Below, piece after piece: positions 1-9,615 of a DNA stretch of 64,000 nucleotides (positions within the stretch are counted from its first letter, which is position 1; every line of letters begins with the position of its first letter). The DNA is from an uncultured Candidatus Thioglobus sp. (GTDB lineage Bacteria; Pseudomonadota; Gammaproteobacteria; PS1; Pseudothioglobaceae), in assembly GCA_905612405.1 (NCBI GenBank), contig CAJQRX010000007.1, positions 1 through 64,000 of the forward strand, in the 5' to 3' direction. A program made the position numbers and the translations under genes. Below the pieces are notes generated by a model, which saw only the letters and a list, made by a program, of their open reading frames with translations, did not search any database and had not been told where the DNA came from.

Positions 1-36
1 TCTAAAGGGGAACGAGCGATTCTACTCCACAGTGAC
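1..36. repeat. Imperfect direct repeat, left copy, of the glmS 3' end plus downstream sequence (may extend beyond the window)
   Basis: tctaaaggggaacgagcgattctactccacagtgac matches 531-566 (tctaaagggtaacaaacgaaactactccacagtaac) at 30/36 positions by eye; on the minus strand both end ...GTYACTGTGGAGTAG (V T V E stop). Confidence 0.75.
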
Positions 37-81
37 GAAATAGAGTTGTATGTAGGTGTTTTTGACCACCTTTAATTTAAA

Positions 82-462
82 TTACCAACTACAAACTGAT
101 TCTAAAATATATTCTTGTGCAGATCCAGGAGGTGGATAACTCCATTCCTTATCTGGTTCGTTGGAACCACCGGTTTTTTCCCCCTTACCCATTGATTCTT
201 TATAATATGAATCAGACAAATACATATAACGAAATAATTCACAATCAACTTGATAATAAACTTTTGAAGATAAATCTCCATATGTTGTTCGTTTGCCATA
301 ATTGGTGAGTGCCCAATAATATACGAATCCACCTTTTTTTCTAATTCTTTCAAAATCAACATAAGTGATTGACCCATGAACTGTTTCACTGACTTCTGTC
401 CACTCTCCATAAGAATTAAATGAAATCAGTATTGAGAATAAAAGGATAAGTAGTTTTTTCAT
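82..462 (-). CDS. Secreted small protein, surface-adhesin protein E-like
   Basis: N-terminal signal peptide MKKLLILLFSILISFNSYG; body with Y/W-rich strands, paired Cys and a C-terminal PPGSAQEYILESVC motif resembling the Adhesin_E family. Confidence 0.6.
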   Translation of the reverse strand: MKKLLILLFSILISFNSYGEWTEVSETVHGSITYVDFERIRKKGGFVYYWALTNYGKRTTYGDLSSKVYYQVDCELFRYMYLSDSYYKESMGKGEKTGGSNEPDKEWSYPPPGSAQEYILESVCSW

Positions 463-530
463 AATAGAGTTATTTTTGAACTAGAAGTTAATTCTACTAC
501 TGAAGTTATTCAAAAGGGCAAAAAATGACC

Positions 531-566
531 TCTAAAGGGTAACAAACGAAACTACTCCACAGTAAC
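531..566. repeat. Imperfect direct repeat, right copy, spanning the glmS stop codon and about 20 nt downstream
   Basis: See left copy 1-36. Confidence 0.75.
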
Positions 567-2399
567 AGATTTAGCAAGATTCCTTGGCTTATCTACATCT
601 GTTTTTTTAATTAGTGCCACATGATAGCTGAGTAATTGAAGAGGTATTGTAAAAATAATGGGGGCCGTTATTCTTCCTAGATTTGATGTAATTGGAATTA
701 CTTCCATCGCATCCATTGATTCTACTTTTGAGTTTTCATCTTCAAATACAATCATTTGAGAACCTCTAGACTTTACCTCGTGTAAGTTAGACTTCAATTT
801 TCCTAAAAGCTCATCGTTAGGAGCTATTGCAATCACTGGCATATTTTCATCAATGAGAGCTATTGGACCATGTTTTAATTCACCAGCTGGATATGCTTCA
901 GCATGGATGTAACTAATTTCTTTAAGCTTAAGGGCTCCCTCCATTGCAATGGCATGCATTGTTCCTCTTCCTAAGAATAACGCGCTGTTTTTATTTTTAA
1001 ATCTTGTTGATAGTTTTTTAATTTGAGTTTCTTGCAGTAATGCTTCATTTATTAATCCTGGCAAACGTTTTAACCCATCAACAATTCCTTTTTCTTGTTT
1101 TTTATTAATTGATTTTTTTAACTTACCAATAGAGCAAGCTAATAGCGCCAAGGCAACAAGTTGAGTAGTAAAAGCTTTTGTACTTGCTACTCCAATCTCA
1201 GGTCCAGCATGAGTTAAAAAGGTTAAATCAGAAAGCCTAGTAAGACTGGATTCAGCAGAATTAGTTATACAAAGAGTACTAATGTCACTATTTATTTTTT
1301 TTGCTGTTTTTAAAGCTTCAACAGTATCAGCAGTTTCTCCACTTTGTGAAAGTGTAATAAATAGAGTGCCATTTAGTAGAATAGGGCGACGATAACGATA
1401 TTCACTTGCTACTTCAACATTACATGTTATCTTAGCTATATCTTCTAACCAGTATTTTGCAACTATTCCAGCATTATAACTTGTTCCACATGCAATAATT
1501 TGAACTTGTTTAATCTCACTAAAAATCTTTTCAGCTTTGTATCCAAAGGCTGAAATTACAACAGAATCATTTGTAATACGAGACTCAAGCGTATCTCTAA
1601 CAGCTTGTGGTTGCTCAAAAATTTCTTTTTGCATAAAGTGATCATAGTTTCCTAAATCAACCTGACCTTCTTTGAGCTGTGATGTTATGATCTTGCGATT
1701 AACTAAGTTACCTTCTGAATCATAAATGGTAATTTTATCTATTTTAATTTCAGCAATATCTCCCTCTTCAAGAAAAATAAATTCTTTAGTTACGGATAGA
1801 AGTGCCATTTGATCTGAAGCAATATAGTTTGCATTCTTTCCAACTCCTATTACTAATGGAGAGCCTTTTCTTGTAGCAACAATTTGATCTGGATATTTAG
1901 ATGAAATAATTCCCAATCCATAAGATCCAGTAAAAGATTTAATTGCTAGTTGAACTGATGCAATTAATGTACTACATGATTTCATAGCAAAATCAATTGC
2001 ATGTGCAATAACTTCAGTATCAGTATCAGATGAAAATGAGTAACCTTTTTTTAATTGATTATTTTTAAGATCTATATAGTTTTCAATAATACCATTATGA
2101 ACTAAGCTAACCGAATTCTTTGATATATGAGGGTGTGCATTAGAAATAGAGGGCTCTCCATGAGTTGCCCAGCGAGTATGAGCAATACCAATATTTCCTT
2201 CAATTTTATGATCTCTTGCTTTTAAATTATCTTCAAGATTTTGTACTTTTCCGACTGATCTTGCTCTGTTGAAAGTATTATTTTTAGATAAGACTATTAG
2301 TCCAGATGAATCATATCCTCTATATTCTAAGCGATTTAATCCCTCTAATAATAGCGATGTTATATCTTTATTTGTAACGCCACCAACAATTCCACACAT
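552..2399 (-). CDS. glmS: Glutamine--fructose-6-phosphate aminotransferase (isomerizing)
   Basis: MCGIVGGV N-terminal Cys amidotransferase, SIS domains, C-terminal DKPRNLAKSVTVE. Confidence 0.98.
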   Translation of the reverse strand: MCGIVGGVTNKDITSLLLEGLNRLEYRGYDSSGLIVLSKNNTFNRARSVGKVQNLEDNLKARDHKIEGNIGIAHTRWATHGEPSISNAHPHISKNSVSLVHNGIIENYIDLKNNQLKKGYSFSSDTDTEVIAHAIDFAMKSCSTLIASVQLAIKSFTGSYGLGIISSKYPDQIVATRKGSPLVIGVGKNANYIASDQMALLSVTKEFIFLEEGDIAEIKIDKITIYDSEGNLVNRKIITSQLKEGQVDLGNYDHFMQKEIFEQPQAVRDTLESRITNDSVVISAFGYKAEKIFSEIKQVQIIACGTSYNAGIVAKYWLEDIAKITCNVEVASEYRYRRPILLNGTLFITLSQSGETADTVEALKTAKKINSDISTLCITNSAESSLTRLSDLTFLTHAGPEIGVASTKAFTTQLVALALLACSIGKLKKSINKKQEKGIVDGLKRLPGLINEALLQETQIKKLSTRFKNKNSALFLGRGTMHAIAMEGALKLKEISYIHAEAYPAGELKHGPIALIDENMPVIAIAPNDELLGKLKSNLHEVKSRGSQMIVFEDENSKVESMDAMEVIPITSNLGRITAPIIFTIPLQLLSYHVALIKKTDVDKPRNLAKSVTVE

Positions 2400-2545
2400 A
2401 AAAACTTACTAAAACGATAATGACTAGTATTATAGTTAATTATGGATTTATGCCATCAGTAATAAGAGTTAATTTTTTTTGAGCTATCTTTTGAAATTTA
2501 AGGGATTCAGAGCTAAATCTAGTTTTAGATTATAATAATTACATA

Positions 2546-3370
2546 ATGAAAGTTGACCTTCATAATCATTCTTACTACTCAGATGGTGTTCTATCGCCAA
2601 CAGCTGTTGTTCAACTTGCTAGCCAAGCTGGCTGTAATTTATTTTCATTAACAGATCATGATACTACTGCAGGAATTTCTGAAGCTCAAATAGAGGCTGA
2701 TAAATTAAATCTCAATCTTATCAATGGAGTTGAAATTTCTGCTTTTTGGCGAAATATGGCTATTCATATTCTGGGTTTAGGAATAGACATAAATAATGAC
2801 ATCTTACAAACTGGGTTAGAGCACAATCAAAAACTACGAAAAGAAAGGGCAGAAAAAATAGCACTTGGACTTTGGCGTTCTGGAATTAAAGATGCACTAG
2901 AGAAAACTCAAAGCTTTAGTAAAACTGACATGTTGACCCGTACACATTTCGCACAGATGCTAATCAGCGAGGGCTACTGTAAGGATATGAAGGCAGTATT
3001 TAGACGGTATTTGACAGGTAAAAAACCTGGCGGTGTTCGTGTTGAGTGGGAAGATTTTGATGAAGTAGTTCATTGGATCCATGCAGCTGGTGGTAAGGCT
3101 TTTATAGCGCACCCCTTTAGATATCGAATGACGCATACAAAAATTAAGACTATGCTTAATGATTTTAAATGTGTTTTAGGTGATGGAATAGAGGTTGTTA
3201 CAGGAACCAGTTCGGACGAAGAAATTCAGCTTGGAAATCAGTGGGCTGGTAATTTTAATTTATTAGCAACATGTGGCTCCGATTTTCATGGATGGCCAAA
3301 CCAAAGAGTCCATATAGGGAATTTAAAAGATTTACCGGACCCTGAAAAAGCTTTTTGGAGATACTTATAG
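2546..3370 (+). CDS. PHP-domain phosphoesterase (TrpH/YciV/RNase AM-like)
   Basis: MKVDLHNHSYYSDG, LTDHDTT, FIAHPFRY, GSDFHG. Confidence 0.9.
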   Translation: MKVDLHNHSYYSDGVLSPTAVVQLASQAGCNLFSLTDHDTTAGISEAQIEADKLNLNLINGVEISAFWRNMAIHILGLGIDINNDILQTGLEHNQKLRKERAEKIALGLWRSGIKDALEKTQSFSKTDMLTRTHFAQMLISEGYCKDMKAVFRRYLTGKKPGGVRVEWEDFDEVVHWIHAAGGKAFIAHPFRYRMTHTKIKTMLNDFKCVLGDGIEVVTGTSSDEEIQLGNQWAGNFNLLATCGSDFHGWPNQRVHIGNLKDLPDPEKAFWRYL

Positions 3371-3987
3371 TGTCGGCAATAATTAATATCCATCCTAAAA
3401 ATCCTCAGCCACGACTCATTAAACAGGTCATTGAGATTATGGAAAAAGGTGGGGTTATCGCTTATCCAACAGATTCAGGTTACGCCTTGGGCTGCACGCT
3501 TGGAAATAAAAAAGCCATGGACCAAATTATTGACATTAGAAAGCTAAGTAAGAGTCATCACTTTACTTTGATGCTCAAAGATTTGTCACATGTTGGTGAG
3601 TATGCAAAATTAAATAATTCAAGTTTCAGGCTTATGAAAAAATTATTACCTGGCGCATATACATTTATTTTAGAAGGCTCAAAAGATATTCCAAACCGTT
3701 TATTAAATGGAAAAAGTAAAACTATTGGAATTCGAGTTTCAAATAATCTTATAGTCCAGTCGATTCTTGAAGATTTGACTGAGCCAATGATGAGCGTTTC
3801 TTTAATAATTAAAGGTTTCGAATTTTATAATTGTAATGATGTTAAGGCAGTACTTAATGGGTCGATTGATCTTGTAATTGATTCAGGTCACTGCCCGCCA
3901 GAGCCAACGACAGTAATTGACCTCTCAAGCGATGATGTTCTGGTCTTAAGAGAAGGAGCTGGCAGTATTAATTTTTTAGGTTATTAG
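3370..3987 (+). CDS. L-threonylcarbamoyladenylate synthase-type protein (Sua5/YciO/YrdC family)
   Basis: GGVIAYPTDSGYALGCTLGNKKAMDQIIDIRKLSKSHHFTLM; likely GTG start at 3370 overlapping the upstream TAG by 1 nt. Confidence 0.88.
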   Translation: MSAIINIHPKNPQPRLIKQVIEIMEKGGVIAYPTDSGYALGCTLGNKKAMDQIIDIRKLSKSHHFTLMLKDLSHVGEYAKLNNSSFRLMKKLLPGAYTFILEGSKDIPNRLLNGKSKTIGIRVSNNLIVQSILEDLTEPMMSVSLIIKGFEFYNCNDVKAVLNGSIDLVIDSGHCPPEPTTVIDLSSDDVLVLREGAGSINFLGY

Positions 3988-3998
3988 GGCTTGTTTTT

Positions 3999-4027
3999 AT
4001 AATGTAATTACAATATAATTACATTAT
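3999..4027. promoter_or_regulatory. Perfect 12-bp inverted repeat (5-nt spacer) abutting and entering the mazE-like start codon; candidate autoregulatory operator
   Basis: ATAATGTAATTA-CAATA-TAATTACATTAT; the last two bases are the AT of the ATG at 4026. Confidence 0.75.
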
Positions 4028-4238
4028 GGCAAAAATAATCAAAATTGGTAATTCACAAGGAATAAGAATTCCTAAACCTATAGTTGAACTAGCTAATTTA
4101 GAAAATATAGAGTTAGATTTTGTTGTTCTGGATAGCGGCTTACTTATTACTCCAGATAAAAAAGCACGTATAGGATGGGAGAATAGAGTTAAACAGAATG
4201 AGCTAACTGCCTATTGGGAATGGTTAAAAAATTCATGA
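4026..4238 (+). CDS. MazE/AbrB-type antitoxin
   Basis: MAKIIKIGNSQGIRIPKPIVELANL, a typical AbrB/MazE swapped-hairpin N-terminus. Confidence 0.85.
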   Translation: MAKIIKIGNSQGIRIPKPIVELANLENIELDFVVLDSGLLITPDKKARIGWENRVKQNELTAYWEWLKNS

Positions 4239-4549
4239 ATCGCTTCGATTTTTGGCTAGTTATGAAAAATCCTGAACATGGAAGGGTGGTAGATAACCTC
4301 GGTTTATGCGTAATTGTAACTCCTGAAGAGCTAATTGACTTACCAAGTCTTATGGTGGCTCCAATGACTACTTCTAATGTTAGCCTTCCAAGTAGAGTAG
4401 AGTGTGATTTTGAAGGCTCTAATGGATATATTATGGTTGATCAGATTAGAGCTGTTGAGAAATCTAGCTTCATAAAAAAATTAGGTGAGCTTGAATTAGA
4501 TGTTCAAGTAACTCTATGTGATTGTCTTCAAGAGTTTTTTGCCCTCTAA
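4235..4549 (+). CDS. MazF/PemK-like toxin
   Basis: Overlaps the antitoxin stop as ATGA (4235-4238); MNRFDFWLV..N..LCVIVTPEEL...MVAPMTT..LPSRVECDFEGSNGYIMVDQIRAVEKS, a MazF-fold pattern. Confidence 0.8.
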   Translation: MNRFDFWLVMKNPEHGRVVDNLGLCVIVTPEELIDLPSLMVAPMTTSNVSLPSRVECDFEGSNGYIMVDQIRAVEKSSFIKKLGELELDVQVTLCDCLQEFFAL

Positions 4550-4595
4550 TAGCGCCATGAGTATAATAACTTTATTATTAATAAACTGATTTGAA

Positions 4596-7193
4596 ATGAA
4601 AACTGGTGAAATACGACAGAATTTTTTAAGTTACTTTGAAAGTCATGGACATTCAATACAGCAGAGTGCATCTTTAGTGCCACATAACGATAAAACGTTG
4701 TTATTCGTTAATGCCGGAATGGTTCCTTTTAAAGATATTTTTACTGGCACATCTAAAAGTTCATTTAATCGCGCAGTATCCTGTCAAAGATGCGTTAGGG
4801 CTGGAGGAAAGCATAATGATCTAGATAATGTTGGTTATACAGCTCGTCACCATACATTTTTTGAAATGCTTGGAAATTTTAGCTTTGGGGATTATTTTAA
4901 AAGTGAGGCGATTCGCTTTGCCTGGGATTTTTTAACAGTAGAACTTGAACTCCCTAAAGATAAGCTATGGGTAAGCGTCTTTGAGGATGATGATGAGGCG
5001 GTTGATATTTGGGTTAATGAGATAGGCTTTCCTAGAGAAAGAATTTCACGCTGCGGAGCTAAAGATAATTTTTGGCAAATGGGTGATACCGGCCCATGCG
5101 GGCCATGTAGTGAAATTTTTTATGACCACGGTGACCATATTCAGGGAGGTCCTCCAGGAACACCTGAGGAAGATGGCGACAGGTTTATTGAAATCTGGAA
5201 CTTGGTCTTTATGCAGTTTGATCGTCACCCAGATGGAACACTTGAACCTCTTAAGTCAACAGGAGTTGATACAGGGATGGGTCTTGAAAGACTAGCCGCC
5301 GTGTTACAACACGAGAATAATAATTACGATATTGATGTTTTTAAAGATCTCACAAGTGCGATTGTAAATCTTATTCCCAAAGCTCAAAATATCCAAGCTA
5401 GCAACGCTTCAGTTAGAGTAATTGCTGATCATATTCGTTCTACTGCATTTATGATTGTTGACGGTATCATTCCTTCTAATGAAGGCAGGGGCTACGTATT
5501 AAGAAGAATAATTCGAAGGGCGATAAGACATGGTCATAAGATCGGAATTGAAGATATCTTTTTTTATAAACTTGTTTCAGTTTTAGCAAAACAGAATAAA
5601 GGTGCTTATCCAGAATTAATCTCAAAGCAAACCCATGTTGAAAAAGTTCTTGAAAAAGAAGAGGATCGGTTTATACAAACATTAGATATTGGAATGGGAA
5701 TGCTTGAATCTGCAATTAATGAAATCTCTGGAAAAGAAATAAGTGGGTTTGTGGCCTTTAAGCTTTACGACACTTATGGATTTCCAGTTGACCTTACAGC
5801 TGACGTAGCAAGAGAGCAAGGTCTTACTGTCGACATGGACGGCTTTGAAGCTGAAATGATGCTACAGAAAGAGCGCGCACGTAAAGCGGGTGATTTTGAT
5901 TCAATAAAATCAACTATAACGATCGAAAAATCAACTGAGTTTTTGGGCTATGGCCAATTTAAAAATAGTGCAATTATTAGTGCAATTATTAAAGACAATA
6001 AATCTGTGGATTCTATCAGTGAGGGTGAACAGGCCATTTTAGTGATCGATAAAAGTAGTTTCTATGGAGAATCTGGTGGTCAAAGTGGCGACCATGGGAC
6101 TTTGTCAAAAATTGGTGCGCAATTTAAAGTTACTGATACTCAAAAACAGTCTTCAAATGCTTTTGAACATCATGGGTTTCAAGCTAGTGGATCACTTCAT
6201 GTTGGGGACAAGGTTGAAGCATCAATTAACCAGGATCGGCGCAAGAAAATTATGAATAATCACTCGGCAACCCATCTTCTGCATGAGGCCTTAAGACAGG
6301 TGCTTGGTAACCAGGTAAGTCAAAAAGGTTCTCTGGTTGAATCTGAAAAGTTACGGTTTGATTTCTCGCATGATGAGGTCGTTTCAAGATCTAATTTAGA
6401 TAAGGTTGAGGCAATAGTTAATGAGCAAATTTTGGGTAATACACAAGTAATCACAGAAGAAACTGATATTAAAACTGCTAAGAAGAAGGGCGCAATGGCT
6501 CTTTTTGGTGAGAAATATGGAGATTCAGTGAGGGTTCTTTCAATGGGCGATGATAACTTCTCGGTTGAGCTTTGTGGAGGTACTCATGTTCAAAGGCTAG
6601 GAGATATCGGCAGGTTCAAAGTTATTTCTGAGGGCGGCGTAGCTGCAGGGATTAGAAGGGTAGAGGCAGTTACTGGAGTTGATGCTTATAAGCTTGATAA
6701 GAAAAACGAAGACACCCTTAGTATGATTGCAAGTCTTACAAAATCTACTAATTCAATGGCTTTAGACAAAGTAAAGCAATTACTTAGTAATCAAAAAAAC
6801 CTTGAGAAACAGATCGCAGTTTTTCAGAAACAATTATCAACTGATCAAGGTGACTCACTTTTATCTAAAGCTACAGAAATTAAAGGGGTTAAGGTTTTAG
6901 CGACTGAAGTTATAGATATTCCTGCAAAAGATTTAAGAGATTTGGCGGACAAGCTAAAAGATAAGCTGGGTTCGGCAATCGTTGTATTGGCAGTTGTCTC
7001 CGATAAAAAAGTCTCTCTTGTTGCAGCGGTCACCAAAAACCTTACTGATAAATACCAAGCAGGCAATATTTTGAATCATGTTGCTACTCAGGTGGGCGGA
7101 AAGGGCGGTGGCCGCGCTGATATGGCGCAAGGTGGAGGCACAGAGCCGGGTAAATTGCTAAAAGCATTGGGCTCTATTAAAGATCTACTCTAA
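4596..7193 (+). CDS. alaS: Alanine--tRNA ligase
   Basis: 865 aa; RRIIRRAIRHG, HSATHLLHEALR, CGGTHV, C-terminal GGKGGGRADMAQGGG. Confidence 0.98.
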   Translation: MKTGEIRQNFLSYFESHGHSIQQSASLVPHNDKTLLFVNAGMVPFKDIFTGTSKSSFNRAVSCQRCVRAGGKHNDLDNVGYTARHHTFFEMLGNFSFGDYFKSEAIRFAWDFLTVELELPKDKLWVSVFEDDDEAVDIWVNEIGFPRERISRCGAKDNFWQMGDTGPCGPCSEIFYDHGDHIQGGPPGTPEEDGDRFIEIWNLVFMQFDRHPDGTLEPLKSTGVDTGMGLERLAAVLQHENNNYDIDVFKDLTSAIVNLIPKAQNIQASNASVRVIADHIRSTAFMIVDGIIPSNEGRGYVLRRIIRRAIRHGHKIGIEDIFFYKLVSVLAKQNKGAYPELISKQTHVEKVLEKEEDRFIQTLDIGMGMLESAINEISGKEISGFVAFKLYDTYGFPVDLTADVAREQGLTVDMDGFEAEMMLQKERARKAGDFDSIKSTITIEKSTEFLGYGQFKNSAIISAIIKDNKSVDSISEGEQAILVIDKSSFYGESGGQSGDHGTLSKIGAQFKVTDTQKQSSNAFEHHGFQASGSLHVGDKVEASINQDRRKKIMNNHSATHLLHEALRQVLGNQVSQKGSLVESEKLRFDFSHDEVVSRSNLDKVEAIVNEQILGNTQVITEETDIKTAKKKGAMALFGEKYGDSVRVLSMGDDNFSVELCGGTHVQRLGDIGRFKVISEGGVAAGIRRVEAVTGVDAYKLDKKNEDTLSMIASLTKSTNSMALDKVKQLLSNQKNLEKQIAVFQKQLSTDQGDSLLSKATEIKGVKVLATEVIDIPAKDLRDLADKLKDKLGSAIVVLAVVSDKKVSLVAAVTKNLTDKYQAGNILNHVATQVGGKGGGRADMAQGGGTEPGKLLKALGSIKDLL

Positions 7194-7236
7194 GTCGATA
7201 TAAAAAGCCAAACACAATGCATTATATAATTTTTTT

Positions 7237-8115
7237 ATGACCTGGAAACAAATATCTTTCGAAGTTAAAAAATCTGAAACAGATCTCATTTCAGAGGTCT
7301 TAATGGGCCTAGGAAGTCTATCTATATCCTACTCAGACGGTCTTGATGATGCAATTTACGAGCCTCCAGTTGGGCAAACACCTTTATGGAATAGCGTTAA
7401 AGTGAATGCTTTATTTTCTTCAGAAGCAAATCAAAAGTCTATCGAAGCCTCTATTTTAGAAATCTGCAATAGTACCGTTATAGAAACTTTAGAGCTTAAA
7501 GATAGAGTTTGGGAGGATGAGTGTAAAAAAGATTTTCCTGCAATGCGCTTTGGTACAAAACTATGGGTATGCCCCTCATGGGATACTGAAACTAAATTTT
7601 CAAATGACTCTCTTGTAATTAATATGGATCCAGGACTCGCTTTTGGAACTGGGACCCATCAAACAACTAGCTTGTGTCTCGAATACTTAGATTCAAATCC
7701 ACCAAAAAACCTTCATGTTATTGATTTTGGTTGTGGTACTGGAATACTTGCAATAGCAGCTGCAAAGCTTGGCGCTGTGAGTGTTATTGCTATTGATAAT
7801 GATCCTCAAGCGGTGCTTTCAAGTAAAGAAAATATAACTAAAAATAATTGTGAAAATATTATTAGTTCAATTCATTCAATAGACCGGCAGGATAGCAATC
7901 AATGTGATTTATTGATAGCTAATATTTTGGCTAATCCAATAGTTGAATTGGAGCCATTGTTTTCAGATCTAGTTTACTCAAATGGTCTGCTGCTTCTATC
8001 TGGTATCTTAAAAGAACAAGTTGACAGAGTGGTTAATTGCTATTCAGTTAATTTTTCAAATATTGAAGTTGTCAATAAAGATGAATGGTTTAGGGTTTCT
8101 GCCAAAAGAAAATAA
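7237..8115 (+). CDS. prmA: Ribosomal protein L11 methyltransferase
   Basis: PGLAFGTGTHQTT and DFGCGTGILAIAAAKLGA motifs. Confidence 0.96.
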   Translation: MTWKQISFEVKKSETDLISEVLMGLGSLSISYSDGLDDAIYEPPVGQTPLWNSVKVNALFSSEANQKSIEASILEICNSTVIETLELKDRVWEDECKKDFPAMRFGTKLWVCPSWDTETKFSNDSLVINMDPGLAFGTGTHQTTSLCLEYLDSNPPKNLHVIDFGCGTGILAIAAAKLGAVSVIAIDNDPQAVLSSKENITKNNCENIISSIHSIDRQDSNQCDLLIANILANPIVELEPLFSDLVYSNGLLLLSGILKEQVDRVVNCYSVNFSNIEVVNKDEWFRVSAKRK

Positions 8116-8145
8116 AAATCGTAGTTAAATTTTTACGTCTATCTC

Positions 8146-8346
8146 TTAACCGCCACCGACTGCATTAATGACTTCAACCTTATCTAGATCTTGAAGTAAA
8201 AATGAAGAATGATTAGATTTTGGGATAATTGATTCATTAATTTCGATTGCAATTCGCTGCTTTCGATAACCTAAATGCACAATTAGATCTTCAATACTTG
8301 AATCTTTAGGGAGTGATATTTTTTCACCATTTACTAAAATTTCCAC
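8146..8346 (-). CDS. thiS: Sulfur carrier protein ThiS
   Basis: 66 aa beta-grasp protein MEILVNGEKISLPKDSSIEDLI ending VGGG. Confidence 0.92.
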   Translation of the reverse strand: MEILVNGEKISLPKDSSIEDLIVHLGYRKQRIAIEINESIIPKSNHSSFLLQDLDKVEVINAVGGG

Positions 8347-8468
8347 AATTGCACTGAGTTGTTATAAGCAAGCTAATTATAACATTGGATTATAAAATTC
8401 AGGATAAGTTAGCCTTAAACACATGGTAAAATTTCCCAAGTTTTTTGACCTCTTCTAGGAGTAAAGTT

Positions 8469-9590
8469 TTGCCTCAAACTGCCATATTAGCACTCGAAGA
8501 TGGTTCAGTTTTTTGGGGTGAGTCTATTGGTTCTATTGGTGAAACAGTTGGTGAGGTTGTCTTTAATACCGCAATGACAGGGTATCAGGAAATACTAACT
8601 GATCCATCTTACAATCAACAAATCGTTGCGCTCACTTATCCTCATATCGGAAATACTGGAATAAATATTGTTGATGAAGAGTCATCAAATGTTTATGCTG
8701 CCGGTTTAATTATTAGAAACTTACCACTTGCTTATAGCAATTGGCGCTCTGAGATGAGTCTTGATAACTACCTATCGAGTAACAACATAGTTGCAATTTC
8801 AAATATTGACACTAGAGCTCTGACTCGTCACTTACGGATACATGGTGCGCTTAAAGGTTGCATTATGGCTTCTACTAAAATTGATCCGAATAAGGCAATT
8901 AAAAAGGCAAAAGATTTTTCTGGACTTAAAAATATGGATTTGGCCAAAGTAGTATCGACTCCTAAGTCCTATTCTTTTAATCAAGGCTCCTTCAATATCC
9001 AAAAGTCTACTTTTAACAAGACACCTACAAAACTACAAGTAGCAGTTTATGATTATGGGGTTAAGAAAAATATTTTAAGGTTGTTAGTTGATAGGGGCTG
9101 TGAACTTTCTGTCTTTAATGCACAGGCGCCCTTTGAGGACTTATTAGCAATAAAGCCTGACGGTGTTTTTCTGTCAAATGGACCAGGTGATCCTGAGCCA
9201 TGTGATTATGCGATTAGCAGCATTAATCAATTATTAGAAAAAGATATTCCAATCTTTGGTATTTGTTTAGGCCACCAGCTCTTATCAATTGCGTCTGGTG
9301 CTAAAACAGAAAAGATGAAATTCGGCCATCATGGTGCAAACCACCCAGTTCAAGACCTAAAATCAAAACAAGTAATGATCACCTCTCAAAATCATGGTTT
9401 TGCAGTTTCAGAAGAAAGTATTCCTGATAATATTGAAATAACTCATAGATCGTTATTTGATAAAAGTATCCAAGGAATTAAGGTAAAAAATAAGCCTGCT
9501 TTCAGCTTTCAAGGACATCCTGAAGCTTCTCCTGGCCCTCATGACGTGAGTTACTTGTTTGATGAATTTATAGATCTCATGTCAAAATGA
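8469..9590 (+). CDS. carA: Carbamoyl-phosphate synthase small subunit
   Basis: Class I glutamine amidotransferase GICLGHQLL...; probable TTG start at 8469 preceded by AGGAG (ORF track opens at upstream TTG 8445). Confidence 0.95.
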   Translation: MPQTAILALEDGSVFWGESIGSIGETVGEVVFNTAMTGYQEILTDPSYNQQIVALTYPHIGNTGINIVDEESSNVYAAGLIIRNLPLAYSNWRSEMSLDNYLSSNNIVAISNIDTRALTRHLRIHGALKGCIMASTKIDPNKAIKKAKDFSGLKNMDLAKVVSTPKSYSFNQGSFNIQKSTFNKTPTKLQVAVYDYGVKKNILRLLVDRGCELSVFNAQAPFEDLLAIKPDGVFLSNGPGDPEPCDYAISSINQLLEKDIPIFGICLGHQLLSIASGAKTEKMKFGHHGANHPVQDLKSKQVMITSQNHGFAVSEESIPDNIEITHRSLFDKSIQGIKVKNKPAFSFQGHPEASPGPHDVSYLFDEFIDLMSK

Positions 9591-9615
9591 AATTTAACCT
9601 TATATTTGAATAAAA

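Noticed and set aside
102-410. Minus-strand ORF (102 aa) and plus-strand ORF 117-308 overlapping the adhesin-like gene
   Set aside because: Out-of-frame shadows of the 82-462 gene, which has a signal peptide and a coherent fold pattern
552-2399. Tn7-like transposon at glmS
   Set aside because: Location is right but no tnsABCD-like genes or Tn7-type ends are seen inside the window; only the short repeat is supported
2546-3370. PHP protein 2546-3370 as a DNA polymerase or defence component
   Set aside because: Motifs and the linked Sua5/YciO gene match the common yciV-yciO housekeeping neighbourhood
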